From the NCBI GenBank assembly GCA_014239365.1, contig JAAZZB010000049.1, positions 1 through 32,640 on the forward strand: DNA of 32,640 bases, given 5' to 3'. Positions 17,965 through 26,639 of the stretch are shown in pieces. Position 1 is the stretch's first letter. Each line of letters begins with the position of its first letter. Below the pieces are notes generated by a model. The model had not been told where the DNA came from, did no database searches, and was given only the letters and a program-made list of their open reading frames with translations. The DNA comes from Verrucomicrobiia bacterium. GTDB lineage: Bacteria; Verrucomicrobiota; Verrucomicrobiia; Limisphaerales; UBA1100. The translations under genes were made by a program, and so were the position numbers.

Positions 17965-18872
17965 GATTGGCCCTCCGTTTCCGGTGGCAGCAAATCCGGC
18001 TGCGCGTCATCAGGATCATCAGGATCATCAGGATCATCAAACTCCACTTTGGTTTCATCCGCCGCGGCCAACGGAGGTGCGGGCGTCACTTTGATTTCCG
18101 GCTCGGCCGCCATCGATTTCAGCGGTTCGCGGGCATTCACGGGCACTTCCTGTAAATACTCAGCCTCGATTTTTGAGGACAGCTCCTGCGCGAAATTATC
18201 CATCTCCACCGTGGCCACGCGCAAATTATGCACTAACCAGTTGTAGCCAAACATCGACGGAATGGCCACGAGCAGCCCGGCCACCGTGGTGGCCAACGCC
18301 GCCGCCACGCCGGGGGCGACGGTGGTGAGTGAGGCGTTGCCGACTTGCGCGGCGCGGCTGAACACTTCCATCACGCCCCACACCGTGCCGAGCAATCCCA
18401 TAAAAGGCGCGCCGCTCACGGCGATGGCGAGCAGGATCAGGCCAGACTCCAGCGCCACGGATTCCCGTGCCACAGCGCTTTCGATTAAGCCCTTAATGTG
18501 TTCCATTGATTTTAACGACACGTAACGGTGCCGGTTGCCCTCCTTGTCGCGCAACCTTTCCTCCAAGGCCATACAGCCTTCCTGATAGACGTTGAACAGT
18601 GGACAACCCTCCGCCGCAATGCGGCGCTCGAACATCGCGAGCACGTGTTTTTGTCCGCGAAATTCGCTGTCGAAATAGCGGTTATATTTTCGGGCACGAC
18701 GCAGCTGCCACGCCTTGGTGGCCATCACCGCCCAGGCACAGGTGGAGAAGAGGACGAGGACGACGATGATCGCCAATCCCGGGCCTTCCAACTGATCCCA
18801 AACATATTGGAACGTAGGCTTGGTCTCAGCCGGAGCCGAGCCAGCCGCTGCCAGCAAATGTAATGTGTTCAT
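17961..18872 (-). CDS. tolQ: ExbB/TolQ proton channel protein
   Basis: A 303-residue MotA/TolQ/ExbB family protein: TM1 at about 31-53, a large cytoplasmic loop, and two further helices with the family's GLLGTVWGVMEVF and GVAAALATTVAGLLVAIPSM. With TolR it forms the proton-driven motor of the Tol-Pal system. It is longer than usual because of a C-terminal cytoplasmic tail of about 60 residues that includes an Asp-Asp-Pro tandem repeat. The start has an excellent AAGGAGG site 6 nt before the ATG, and a candidate promoter lies upstream, making it the first gene of the operon. Confidence 0.93.
   Translation of the reverse strand: MNTLHLLAAAGSAPAETKPTFQYVWDQLEGPGLAIIVVLVLFSTCAWAVMATKAWQLRRARKYNRYFDSEFRGQKHVLAMFERRIAAEGCPLFNVYQEGCMALEERLRDKEGNRHRYVSLKSMEHIKGLIESAVARESVALESGLILLAIAVSGAPFMGLLGTVWGVMEVFSRAAQVGNASLTTVAPGVAAALATTVAGLLVAIPSMFGYNWLVHNLRVATVEMDNFAQELSSKIEAEYLQEVPVNAREPLKSMAAEPEIKVTPAPPLAAADETKVEFDDPDDPDDPDDAQPDLLPPETEGQS
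18007..18042. repeat. 9-bp tandem repeat at the tolQ 3' end
   Basis: Three perfect units of TCATCAGGA and a partial fourth encode the repeated Asp-Asp-Pro in the TolQ tail. As in tatC, the 9-bp unit preserves the reading frame when copy number changes. Confidence 0.85.
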
Positions 18873-18911
18873 GCCTTACCTCCTTGAAAAGGCAACTTCC
18901 TTGGTTCCGTG

Positions 18912-18940
18912 TTCGTACCAAAAACCGGAGTTTTTGTCAA
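18912..18940 (-). promoter_or_regulatory. candidate promoter of the tol-pal operon
   Basis: On the minus strand a perfect -35 TTGACA (18940-18935) is followed by a 17-bp spacer and TACGAA (18917-18912), preceded by TGG as in an extended -10. The -10 itself matches only half of the consensus. It lies about 40 bp before the tolQ start. Confidence 0.5.
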
Positions 18941-19041
18941 CTTTTTAGGGGTATTCCTCCAAACACGACCAAAATGGCCGATGCACAGCGGGAGTCAAAC
19001 AGAGGATATCGACAGGGTGTGAGGAAGATGCGGCGCGCACT

Positions 19042-19142
19042 GGGAGGGCGAAGCTCCCGCTGAGCCGTTGCGTGCGGAACGTGCGCACATTTTTTAAGGG
19101 CGGCTTCGCCACCCTTCGGCTCAGCGGGAGCTTCGCCCTCCC
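19042..19142. repeat. perfect 26-bp inverted repeat between glgB and tolQ
   Basis: The arms at 19042-19067 and 19117-19142 are perfectly complementary over 26 bp (GGGAGGGCGAAGCTCCCGCT as the first 20 bases). The 49-bp spacer holds a smaller nested palindrome (AAGGGCGGC...GCCACCCTT, one mismatch). The element lies just past the end of glgB and upstream of the tol-pal promoter, where it might block read-through. The rest of the 284-bp gap (18873-19156) shows only the promoter described above. Confidence 0.85.
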
Positions 19143-19156
19143 AAGCCCTCCCAAGT

Positions 19157-21349
19157 TTAGTCGCACAAAAAAACTGAGCAACTCAGTGGCGGCAACGTGA
19201 ACTCCGCCGACCACGGCTGGCCGTGCCACGGCGTTTCCTGGGAATGGACGCCGCCGTCGTTGCCGTGATTTGCGCCGCCGTAATATTCTGAATCGCTATT
19301 GAGCACCTCCCCCCACCGCCCCGCGCGCGGGAGGCCGATGCGATAAGTTTCGTGCAACGTGGCGGAGAGATTCAGCAACACCAACGCTTGGCGGGACGCA
19401 TCAGGAGTTTGGCGCACGAAGCTGACCACTCCGGCGGCGTGATCGGCGCAGTCGATCCAGTAGAAACCTCCCTCGGAATAATCGCCCGCCCACAGCGCGG
19501 GTTCGTCCCGGTAAAGATGATTGAGATCCGCCACCCATTGTTGCAAGCCGGCGTGGAGTTTGTTTTCTTCCAGAACTTCCCAAGTCACTTCGGCGTCTTC
19601 GTCCCACTCGGTGGGCTGGCCGATTTCGCCGCCCATGAAGAGCAGTTGCTTGCCGGGGAATAGCCATTGATAACCAAAGAGCAAACGCATATTTGCAAAA
19701 GGCTCCGTGCCCCCGCCGGGCATGCGGCCGAGGAGCGATCGTTTTTCGTGCACCACTTCGTCGTGCGAAAGCGGCAGCAAATATCTTTCCTGATCGCGAT
19801 ACAACGAGGCGAAGGTAAACTTATCCTGTTGCGCGGCACGTTGTGTGGATTTTTTTTGGAGGAACTTGAGCGTGTCGTGCATCCAACCCATGTCCCACTT
19901 AAAGGTAAACCCAAGCCCACCGGCGTTGGTGTCTCGTGTGACGCCCGGCCACGCGGTGGATTCTTCCGCCATCGTCACCACGCCGGGGAATTCACTGTGC
20001 ACGACGTGGTTGGTGTGGCGCAGCAATTCCTCGGCCTCGAGGTTTTGATTGCCGCCGTGGATATTCGGCGTCCACTCGCCTTCCTCGCGCGAGTAATCGA
20101 GATACAACATCGACGCCACCGCGTCCACGCGCAAGCCATCCACGTGAAAGACATCGCACCAAAACCGAGCATTAGCGGCGATAAAATTTTTGACTTCAGG
20201 TCGTCCAAAATTAAACACCGCTGTGCCCCAGTCCGGATGCTCGCCGCGTTCGGGATCCGGATGCTCAAAGAGCGGCGTGCCGTCGAACTGCGCCAACGCC
20301 CAGTCGTCCTTCGGAAAATGCGCGGGCACCCAGTCAATAAACACGCCGAGGCCCGCTTCGTGCAGGGTATTGATGAGAAACTGAAAATCCTCCGGCGTGC
20401 CATAGCGACTGCTCGGCGCGTAAAAACCCGTGACTTGATAGCCCCACGAAGGATAGTACGCGTGCTCCGCCACGGGCAAAAATTCCACATGCGTGAATCC
20501 CATCCGGCGGAGGTAATCCACCAAGAGCGGCGCCAACTCACGGTAGCTGTACGATTCGCCTTCAGCCTTTTTCCGCCATGAACCAAGGTGCATTTCGTAA
20601 ACACTCATCGGCCGAACGAGCGGATCGACCCTTTCACGTTTCGCGATCCAATCCGAATCAGTCCACGCAAACCGGCTGTTGTCCCAAACAATCGAAGCCG
20701 TCTTGGGTGCAATTTCAAAAAACAAACCAAAGGGATCCGTCTTCTCCTGCAACTCGCCATCGGCGGTTAAGATTTGAAATTTGTAATGGCTCCCCACCCC
20801 GCAACCCGGCGCGAACAATTCCCACACGCCCGATTGCCCCAGCATCCGCATCGGATGATGCCGGCCATCCCAACCGTTGAAGTCGCCCACCACACTCACG
20901 CGCTGCGCGTTCGGCGCCCACACCGCGAAGCTCGTACCGTCCACGCCATCGATGCAACGCGGATGCGCGCCGAGCTTATCGTAAATGCGCCGCTCATCGC
21001 CCTGATTAAACAAATACAAATCGTCATCGCTGATGGTCGGCAAAAAAGAAAACGCATCGCGCGTGCGCCATTGCTCGCCGCTGCCCCACGTGATGGCGAG
21101 ATCGTACGCGTAAATTTCATCCTCCTCCTCCAGCATCCCCTCAAATAAATCCGACTCGCCTACGCGTCGCAGCGCGATCACCGGCTTCGATGGCTCATGC
21201 ACCGGCACAGCCACCACCCCCTTCGCCAGCGGCAACAGCGCGCGCACCACCACGCCTCCGCCCTCCAGCTGATGCATCCCCAGCAACTCGTGCGGCGCGG
21301 CGTGCCGCCCATGCGTGATCGCTTCAAATTCAGATTCGGAAATGATCAT
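19157..21349 (-). CDS. glgB: 1,4-alpha-glucan branching enzyme
   Basis: GlgB makes the alpha-1,6 branches of glycogen. The 730-residue length matches E. coli GlgB (728). It has the extra N-terminal domain (about 1-110), a CBM48 domain (about 130-215, FAVWAPNAQRVSVVGDFNGW), and the GH13 barrel with MHLGSW near 253, GVFIDWVPAHF near 335, nucleophile Asp409 in DGLRVDA, acid/base Glu462 in MAEES and LSHDEVVH with the third carboxylate. The start is only 2 bp past the coaE stop, so translation is likely coupled. No other glycogen gene is in the window; glgA, glgC or glgP must be elsewhere. Confidence 0.96.
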   Translation of the reverse strand: MIISESEFEAITHGRHAAPHELLGMHQLEGGGVVVRALLPLAKGVVAVPVHEPSKPVIALRRVGESDLFEGMLEEEDEIYAYDLAITWGSGEQWRTRDAFSFLPTISDDDLYLFNQGDERRIYDKLGAHPRCIDGVDGTSFAVWAPNAQRVSVVGDFNGWDGRHHPMRMLGQSGVWELFAPGCGVGSHYKFQILTADGELQEKTDPFGLFFEIAPKTASIVWDNSRFAWTDSDWIAKRERVDPLVRPMSVYEMHLGSWRKKAEGESYSYRELAPLLVDYLRRMGFTHVEFLPVAEHAYYPSWGYQVTGFYAPSSRYGTPEDFQFLINTLHEAGLGVFIDWVPAHFPKDDWALAQFDGTPLFEHPDPERGEHPDWGTAVFNFGRPEVKNFIAANARFWCDVFHVDGLRVDAVASMLYLDYSREEGEWTPNIHGGNQNLEAEELLRHTNHVVHSEFPGVVTMAEESTAWPGVTRDTNAGGLGFTFKWDMGWMHDTLKFLQKKSTQRAAQQDKFTFASLYRDQERYLLPLSHDEVVHEKRSLLGRMPGGGTEPFANMRLLFGYQWLFPGKQLLFMGGEIGQPTEWDEDAEVTWEVLEENKLHAGLQQWVADLNHLYRDEPALWAGDYSEGGFYWIDCADHAAGVVSFVRQTPDASRQALVLLNLSATLHETYRIGLPRAGRWGEVLNSDSEYYGGANHGNDGGVHSQETPWHGQPWSAEFTLPPLSCSVFLCD

Positions 21350-21351
21350 CC

Positions 21352-21933
21352 TTATAGAATGGATTGAAGTTGTTCGCGCAAAAGACTTACGTCGCCCTCA
21401 GTCCACACAACCTGATTGGCCCGCTCGATTTTTTCGGTCACATCCATTTGCGCCGCGATGCGCGCAGCGATTTGCGCATCATCCCAACCCCGCGCGCGCA
21501 AGCGTTCGCGTTGAGTATTGCCCGTGCACGCCACGCAAATCACCGAATCAAATTCCGCTTCCGCCCCCACTTCAAATAACAACGGAATCACCACCACGCC
21601 CAGCGGCACATTATTCGCGCGCCACGTTTCCATTTGCGACAGCCAACGCTCCCGCACGCGGGGATGAATGATGGCCTCAAGCTTGTTGCGCTCGGCGTCG
21701 TTGCCAAAAATATGCGCGGCCATTTTGGCGCGATCCATTTGGCCTTGAGCATTTAGGAAATCCGCACCGAACGTTTCCGCAATCTCCGCCAACGCCGGTT
21801 CGCCGACCGCCACCACTTCGCGCGCGAGATCATCGGAGTCCACCACCGGCACACCCTGTTTTTGGAGCAGCTTTGCGGCGGTGGATTTGCCCATCCCCAC
21901 CCCGCCGGTGATGCCGATGACGCGCGTACTCAT
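21352..21933 (-). CDS. coaE: dephospho-CoA kinase
   Basis: CoaE phosphorylates dephospho-CoA in the last step of coenzyme A synthesis. The 193-residue protein has the P-loop GGVGMGKST at 10-18, the family's DSDDLAREVV near 32, and the LID region RLRARGWDDAQIAARIAAQ. Its ATG overlaps the stop of metF as ATGA, and glgB begins 2 bp after it ends. It is the fourth gene of the coiled coil-moaA-metF-coaE-glgB series. Confidence 0.95.
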   Translation of the reverse strand: MSTRVIGITGGVGMGKSTAAKLLQKQGVPVVDSDDLAREVVAVGEPALAEIAETFGADFLNAQGQMDRAKMAAHIFGNDAERNKLEAIIHPRVRERWLSQMETWRANNVPLGVVVIPLLFEVGAEAEFDSVICVACTGNTQRERLRARGWDDAQIAARIAAQMDVTEKIERANQVVWTEGDVSLLREQLQSIL

Positions 21934-22820
21934 GAGGCGAGATTAAGGTTTTGAACAATTTGGACCGTCGCGCGCGATTTATTGAGCGTATAAAAATGCA
22001 GCCCCTCCACGCCATTGGCGATGAGATCGGCGCACTGGCGCGTGGCGTAATCAACGCCGAACTCCGCCACCGCCGCGTCATCATCACCCAACTTCGCAAG
22101 CGTGTCCTTGATTTCCGGCGTAAGCTTTGAGCCACACATTTCGGTGAATCGCTGGATTTGTCCGCCACTCAAAATGGGAATGATGCCCGCCAAAATCGGC
22201 TGCGTCACTCCGCGCGCGCGCAGGAAATCGCGGAACGCATAAAAATCCGCGTTATCAAAAAAGAGCTGAGTGATGATGAAATCCGCGCCGCAATCCACCT
22301 TCGCCTGCAGCCGTTGCCAATCCACCTCGCGCCCTTCCGCGCACGCAATGTGTCCCTCGGGAAACCCCGCCACGCCGATGCTGAATTGATCTCGCGCGGC
22401 CACGTCGCTCACCAACTCGTGCGAATATTCAAAGCCGCCTTCCGGCTTCACAAAATTTTCCTGCCCCGGCGGCGGGTCACCGCGCAGCGCAAGAATGTTG
22501 CGAACCCCGCGCCGATGCGCCTCATCGAGAAAGCCGCCAATGTCATCGCGGGTGGATCCCACGCAAGTAAGATGCGCCATCGTGGGCACGCCCTGATCGC
22601 GCTGAAGCGTCTCCACAATATCGAGCGTCTTATCCCGCGTACTCCCTCCCGCGCCATAAGTCACCGAAAAAAATGCCGGCTCAATCGCCTTCAACCGCGG
22701 CGCAATCTTCCCAAGCAAAGTCGCTTCCCCCGCAGGAGTTTTCGCAGGAAAAAACTCACAAGAGACAACAGGCCGACCCACCTCCGCAGACTCACGGAGA
22801 ATATCACGAATAAAACGCAT
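21930..22820 (-). CDS. metF: methylenetetrahydrofolate reductase
   Basis: MetF reduces 5,10-methylene-THF to 5-methyl-THF for methionine synthesis, using FAD. From the start at 22820 it has 296 residues, the normal bacterial length. The N-terminal CEFFPAKTPAGE contains the catalytic Glu, and FSVTYGAGGSTRDKT, LALRGDPP, FIITQLFFDN and PILAGIIPILS are family motifs. The frame continues to 22958, but those residues read from the complement of moaA-adjacent sequence and do not resemble MetF, so the later ATG is chosen. It lies 38 bp after moaA. Confidence 0.95.
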   Translation of the reverse strand: MRFIRDILRESAEVGRPVVSCEFFPAKTPAGEATLLGKIAPRLKAIEPAFFSVTYGAGGSTRDKTLDIVETLQRDQGVPTMAHLTCVGSTRDDIGGFLDEAHRRGVRNILALRGDPPPGQENFVKPEGGFEYSHELVSDVAARDQFSIGVAGFPEGHIACAEGREVDWQRLQAKVDCGADFIITQLFFDNADFYAFRDFLRARGVTQPILAGIIPILSGGQIQRFTEMCGSKLTPEIKDTLAKLGDDDAAVAEFGVDYATRQCADLIANGVEGLHFYTLNKSRATVQIVQNLNLAS

Positions 22821-22858
22821 CGGCGGGATAATGAAGAAAACCAAGCAGCGCGGCAAGC

Positions 22859-23917
22859 CTACCCGCCGATGGCGCTCATGGTGCGATCGGGTTGTTCGAA
22901 ATCGGTTTCGCCGATGTGGTGGCGGGGTTCTTTTTTTAGGACAACGGCTTGGAGCCATTCGACGATGTCAGCGTCGGTGGCGTTGCCGCGTAGAAGGGGT
23001 TTGAGATCGTGCTCGTGGAGGCTGAAAAGGCAGGTGCGGATTTTGCCGTCGGCGGTGAGGCGGAGGCGATTGCATTGGCCACAGAACGGTTCGCTGACGG
23101 GCGAGATGAGACCGATCTCGCCCTGCCCTTCTTTGAACCGCCAGCGGGTGGCGGTGGCGGCGGTGTGCTCCATTCCAACGGGCTGGAGGTCGAAGGCGGC
23201 TTTGATGCGCTCGAGAATTTCGCGGCCGGTGACGACGTGTTCGCGTTGCCAGGCGCGACCGGAATCGAGCGGCATAAATTCGATGAAGCGCATCACCAAT
23301 GCCTCGTCGCGGGCGAATTGGACGAGGGCTTCGATTTCGTGATCGTTGAGGTCGCGAATGATGACGGCGTTGATTTTGACGGGGGCGAAGCCTAATTCCC
23401 GCGCGCGGGAAATGGCGGCGAGCAGTTCGCCGAGGCCATCGCGGCCGGTGAGTTTTTTGAAATTATCGCGGTCCAGCGAATCAAGGCTGAAGGTCACGCG
23501 ATGCAAACCGGCGGCGCGCAAGTCATCAGCGTGTTTATCAAAATGAAACCCATTGGTGGTGAGGGCGAGATCGTCGATGCCTTCCAGCGCGGAGAGTTGG
23601 CGCACGAGTTCGGGCACGGCGCGGCGCAGGAGGGGTTCGCCGCCGGTAAGGCGAATTTTGGTGACGCCCAAGCCGGTGGCGATGCGAGCGATGCGGGTGA
23701 TTTCTTCGTACGTAAGAAAGTGCGAGCGGGGTTTCCACTCGTGGCGAATGGGCTGCGGTGCCTCGGGCGATTTGGATTTACGAAGATAAAAATCCGCTGC
23801 CTCTTCAGTCTCGGGGAGACAATAGAGGCAGCGGAAATTGCAGCGGTCGGTGATGCTAATGCGCAGGTCGCGCATGTGGCGGCCTAGGCCATCGACCAAT
23901 TCAATTGATTCGCTCAC
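22859..23917 (-). CDS. moaA: GTP 3',8-cyclase MoaA
   Basis: MoaA is the radical-SAM enzyme that starts molybdenum cofactor synthesis from GTP. The 352-residue protein has the radical-SAM cluster CNFRCLYC (Cys26, Cys30, Cys33), the TGGEPLLR motif, the C-terminal second-cluster region CGQCNRLRLTADGKIRTC, and the required C-terminal Gly-Gly tail (MSAIGG). The start is GTG, overlapping the upstream gene's TGA as GTGA. No moaC or other molybdopterin gene is nearby, so it is separated from its pathway partners. Confidence 0.96.
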   Translation of the reverse strand: MSESIELVDGLGRHMRDLRISITDRCNFRCLYCLPETEEAADFYLRKSKSPEAPQPIRHEWKPRSHFLTYEEITRIARIATGLGVTKIRLTGGEPLLRRAVPELVRQLSALEGIDDLALTTNGFHFDKHADDLRAAGLHRVTFSLDSLDRDNFKKLTGRDGLGELLAAISRARELGFAPVKINAVIIRDLNDHEIEALVQFARDEALVMRFIEFMPLDSGRAWQREHVVTGREILERIKAAFDLQPVGMEHTAATATRWRFKEGQGEIGLISPVSEPFCGQCNRLRLTADGKIRTCLFSLHEHDLKPLLRGNATDADIVEWLQAVVLKKEPRHHIGETDFEQPDRTMSAIGG

Positions 23918-25008
23918 TTGTTCTCGTCACCCGGCGCTGGCGCTGGCGCAACCGGCTCCACAGGTGCGGGCGCTGCCGGTGCGGCCTCGGGGGTAGCGGG
24001 AGTTTCTGGAACCTCCGGTGTTGCCTCTGGTGTTGCCTCTGGAGTAATCGCGGTGGGTTCGGGCTGTTTCACCGGCTCCGGTTTCACGAGTTTGCCATTG
24101 ATGTAAAGGTCTCCATCGGTCAGCTCGTAATGGACTTTTTTGGTGTCGGCGGGCTCGGCCTTTTTGGCAGCAGCCAACTGGGCGGCTTTGCGTGGATCAT
24201 AAGTGCTGCGCGCGGCGTGCTTGCCACCGTTGGGGCCCACGCCCATCTCGCGCCAGCGTTTGCGGCGGGCTTCGGCGATGCGAGTTTTTATGGTGCTCAA
24301 TTGCTCGGCCAAAAAGTCGACGTTGTTCATTCGTTCCACCAACTTTGCTTTTTCGCCTTCCAACCGGTTTAGCTCGCGCAAGAGAAACACGCGGTCGCCA
24401 TCGGCGGCTTCGAGTTTGGTGGTGGTCTCGGTAATCTTGGTGTTCAAGCCGGAGATCTGTGTTTGCAGCGCGCCTTTTTGCACGTTGAAATCATCCATCT
24501 TAGCGGTGAGGTCAGCGATCTTCACCTCGGCAGTTTCGGCGGCTGTTTTGGCCTCAGCCAAGGCGGTGGCGGCGGTGGCCAGCTCGGTGGTCTTGGCGTC
24601 GAGTTGAGTTTGCGTGGTCAGCAATTTTTCCTCCACCAAACCGATCTCGGTGCTGTGCTTGAGTTGCAAGCCGTCGCGCTCTTGCTTGAGCGTTGTGTTC
24701 TCAGTTTCCAACGCGATCTTGGCGGAATCCAAATCGGTCTTGGCGATCGCCAAATTATCTTTCTCAGCCTTCACGGTGGTCAGCTCCTGCGAAGTGGTAT
24801 CGAGCTGGCCCTTGAGGTTGACCACTTGCTCGGCGGTTTGCGTGAGCTCCGCGCGCGTGGTGTCGCGCTCGGCCTGCACCTTCTGGAATTCCTTGTCGCG
24901 AGCGCCGAGCTTTCCGTCTAGGTTGTTGTAGTTAACGGCTGAAAAAATGCCGAGGCCCGTGGTGATGGCCACCAGCACTACGATGGCGATTGTCTTTGTG
25001 TCCTTCAT
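23914..25008 (-). CDS. membrane-anchored coiled-coil protein, unknown function
   Basis: A 364-residue protein not assigned to a named family. It has an N-terminal membrane helix (about 7-26, IAIVVLVAITTGLGIFSAV), a long predicted coiled coil with heptads of Leu, Ala, Glu and Gln (about 30-245), a basic segment RIAEARRKRW, a short segment HYELTDGDLYINGKLV that may fold as beta strands, and a C-terminal tail of Pro, Ala, Thr and Glu repeats (about 305-364). The Pro-rich tail would be extended. With no signal cleavage site it probably stays anchored with the rest outside the cytoplasm, but the direction is not certain. It is the first gene of the moaA-metF-coaE-glgB series, with a GTGA overlap. 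Confidence 0.8.
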   Translation of the reverse strand: MKDTKTIAIVVLVAITTGLGIFSAVNYNNLDGKLGARDKEFQKVQAERDTTRAELTQTAEQVVNLKGQLDTTSQELTTVKAEKDNLAIAKTDLDSAKIALETENTTLKQERDGLQLKHSTEIGLVEEKLLTTQTQLDAKTTELATAATALAEAKTAAETAEVKIADLTAKMDDFNVQKGALQTQISGLNTKITETTTKLEAADGDRVFLLRELNRLEGEKAKLVERMNNVDFLAEQLSTIKTRIAEARRKRWREMGVGPNGGKHAARSTYDPRKAAQLAAAKKAEPADTKKVHYELTDGDLYINGKLVKPEPVKQPEPTAITPEATPEATPEVPETPATPEAAPAAPAPVEPVAPAPAPGDENK

Positions 25009-25170
25009 GGTGGGCGGAGTGTGGGAGGGGTTTGGCCGTGTGACAAGTGGGAGTCATTAAAAAGTGTTAACAGGATATGCCGCAGTTGTGAACAGTCTTA
25101 CCATCCATCTGAGACGACGAATTGCATTTTTTGATGGCCGCGGCGGGCCACTGGGCGCAGGATGGCGCGC

Positions 25171-25626
25171 ATGGACAGTATGGATATCCCCCCTCAACAA
25201 CAGCGCGGGCCTGAAACCGCCGACGAAATTGGTGCCGCCATTTTTATGGAATGCCTGATGAACCTCGTGCAATCGGCCGCATATTTACTGGGCAAAGTAA
25301 AAGCCCCGGCCACAGGCGAGCCGGTGGTGGACTTGGCACGCGTACAGTTGGTGATTCAGCAGCTGGAGTTGCTGGATAAAAATGCCGAGAAACTGAGCAT
25401 CGAAGAACAGCAACTGGTGAAACGCAGCCTGCAGGATTTGCGGATGGCATATGTGACCGCTGCGGGCAAGACGCCCGAGGAAGCGATCACCGATGAGGCC
25501 GCGCCCGAAGCCGAGGCGGAAGCAACACCCGCCACTGAGGCCGCCGCCGACACCGACACCGATACCGACGACGAAGAGGAAGATGACAGCGAAGCCCGCA
25601 AGCGGTTTGTGAAAAAGTATTCTTAG
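25171..25626 (+). CDS. DUF1844 domain protein
   Basis: A small protein of 151 residues from the ATG at 25171. That start has AGGA 8 nt upstream; the ATG at 25162 has its AGG directly abutting and is less likely. The first 100 residues match DUF1844 (FMECLMNLVQSAAYLLGKV, PVVDLARVQLVIQQLELLDK, LSIEEQQLVKRSLQDLRMAYV), a short helical domain of unknown function found in several phyla. The C-terminal 50 residues are highly acidic (Glu, Ala, Asp) and end KRFVKKYS. It is divergent from the coiled-coil gene and convergent with the PpiC gene, overlapping that gene's stop by a few bases. Confidence 0.85.
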   Translation: MDSMDIPPQQQRGPETADEIGAAIFMECLMNLVQSAAYLLGKVKAPATGEPVVDLARVQLVIQQLELLDKNAEKLSIEEQQLVKRSLQDLRMAYVTAAGKTPEEAITDEAAPEAEAEATPATEAAADTDTDTDDEEEDDSEARKRFVKKYS

Positions 25627-26618
25627 TCGGCCAAATCCGCCGCCAAGATTCGCACTCCGCTTTCTTTTTTCAACCGCTTAAAATAATCCGGCAACTCCTT
25701 GCCGTACGCCTTGGCTTGAAGATATTCACGGATGTCAGTTTTCACTTCGGCAAAGGGTTTTTTCCGCGCCGACTTGTACTCGAGCATTTTCACGATGTGA
25801 AATCCCACCTTCGATTCCAACGGTTGGGAAATCTGATTCACCTTTAGGGCGAATACCGCTTTCTCCACTTTCGGCTCGCCCTGCCCCGCCAACAGCAGAA
25901 ATTCGCCATCCGTTTGCTTGGTGAGCGGATTCTCGGAAAACTCTTTAACCAATTGCTTGAATTCAATTCCCACTGACGCTTTGCCGAACACCTTGGTGGC
26001 GGTGGCCTGCTTCTTCGCGCGGGCATCGGGATTCAGCCGAAGATTTGTGGCGGGATCCACCAATGAAATAAACACCTCCGCCACCTTTGCCTGTTCGGGC
26101 ACAGTCCATTGGCCCTTGGCATTGCGGTCATTGTAAAACTTGAGCAACTCGCTTTCTTTGGCCTGCACCTTCGAGTGCAGCTCGCGCCGCGCCACCGTGT
26201 CGGCCAGTAGTTCCACTCGCAATTGCTTGATAAAATCAGCCGAACTCATTCCATTGGATTCCAAGTGAAGGCGAAAGACGTCATCGGTGAGAAACGTGCT
26301 TTTCAATTCATTGAATTTTTTCGCCGCTTCCATCTTAGCCTTGTCGCGATCCCCCGACTGCGCGCGCCGATCCAGCAGACGTTGCACAATCAAATCATTT
26401 AGCAGCCGCTTTTGAATCGCCTTTTCCGCAAGGGGCGGCACGTTGACGCCGAGGGTGGCTTGCGTCATCACATAGCGCCGATAGGCGGCGTCCAATTCCG
26501 ACTCGTGAACGGATACGCCCACGCCCGTGGCTACGATGCGCCCGGTGGGCACGGCCGCCGTCAAGCCCAGCCCGGCCAGTAAACCGAGCGCCAAAATAGT
26601 TCTGTGCCAATGTTTCAT
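25623..26618 (-). CDS. PpiC/parvulin-type peptidyl-prolyl isomerase, SurA-like
   Basis: A 331-residue exported protein. The start at 26618 (second of two adjacent ATGs) has the better spacing from AAAGGAG. A signal peptide of about 25 residues precedes a SurA-N-like helical region (about 35-160), then a parvulin domain (about 175-290) with AEVFISL, the KQLVKEFSENPL segment, DGEFLLLAGQGEPKVEKAVFAL in part, and VGFHIVKMLEY at the end. Such proteins fold outer-membrane or secreted proteins in the periplasm. It is the last gene of DUF1802-maf-serA-ppi, 18 bp after serA. Confidence 0.87.
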   Translation of the reverse strand: MKHWHRTILALGLLAGLGLTAAVPTGRIVATGVGVSVHESELDAAYRRYVMTQATLGVNVPPLAEKAIQKRLLNDLIVQRLLDRRAQSGDRDKAKMEAAKKFNELKSTFLTDDVFRLHLESNGMSSADFIKQLRVELLADTVARRELHSKVQAKESELLKFYNDRNAKGQWTVPEQAKVAEVFISLVDPATNLRLNPDARAKKQATATKVFGKASVGIEFKQLVKEFSENPLTKQTDGEFLLLAGQGEPKVEKAVFALKVNQISQPLESKVGFHIVKMLEYKSARKKPFAEVKTDIREYLQAKAYGKELPDYFKRLKKESGVRILAADLAD

Positions 26619-26639
26619 CATGTCTCCTTTATAGTCCTT

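Noticed and set aside
22821..22958. N-terminal extension of metF to 22958
   Set aside because: The extra 46 residues are Arg/Pro-rich, overlap moaA and do not resemble MetF; the ATG at 22820 begins the family sequence.
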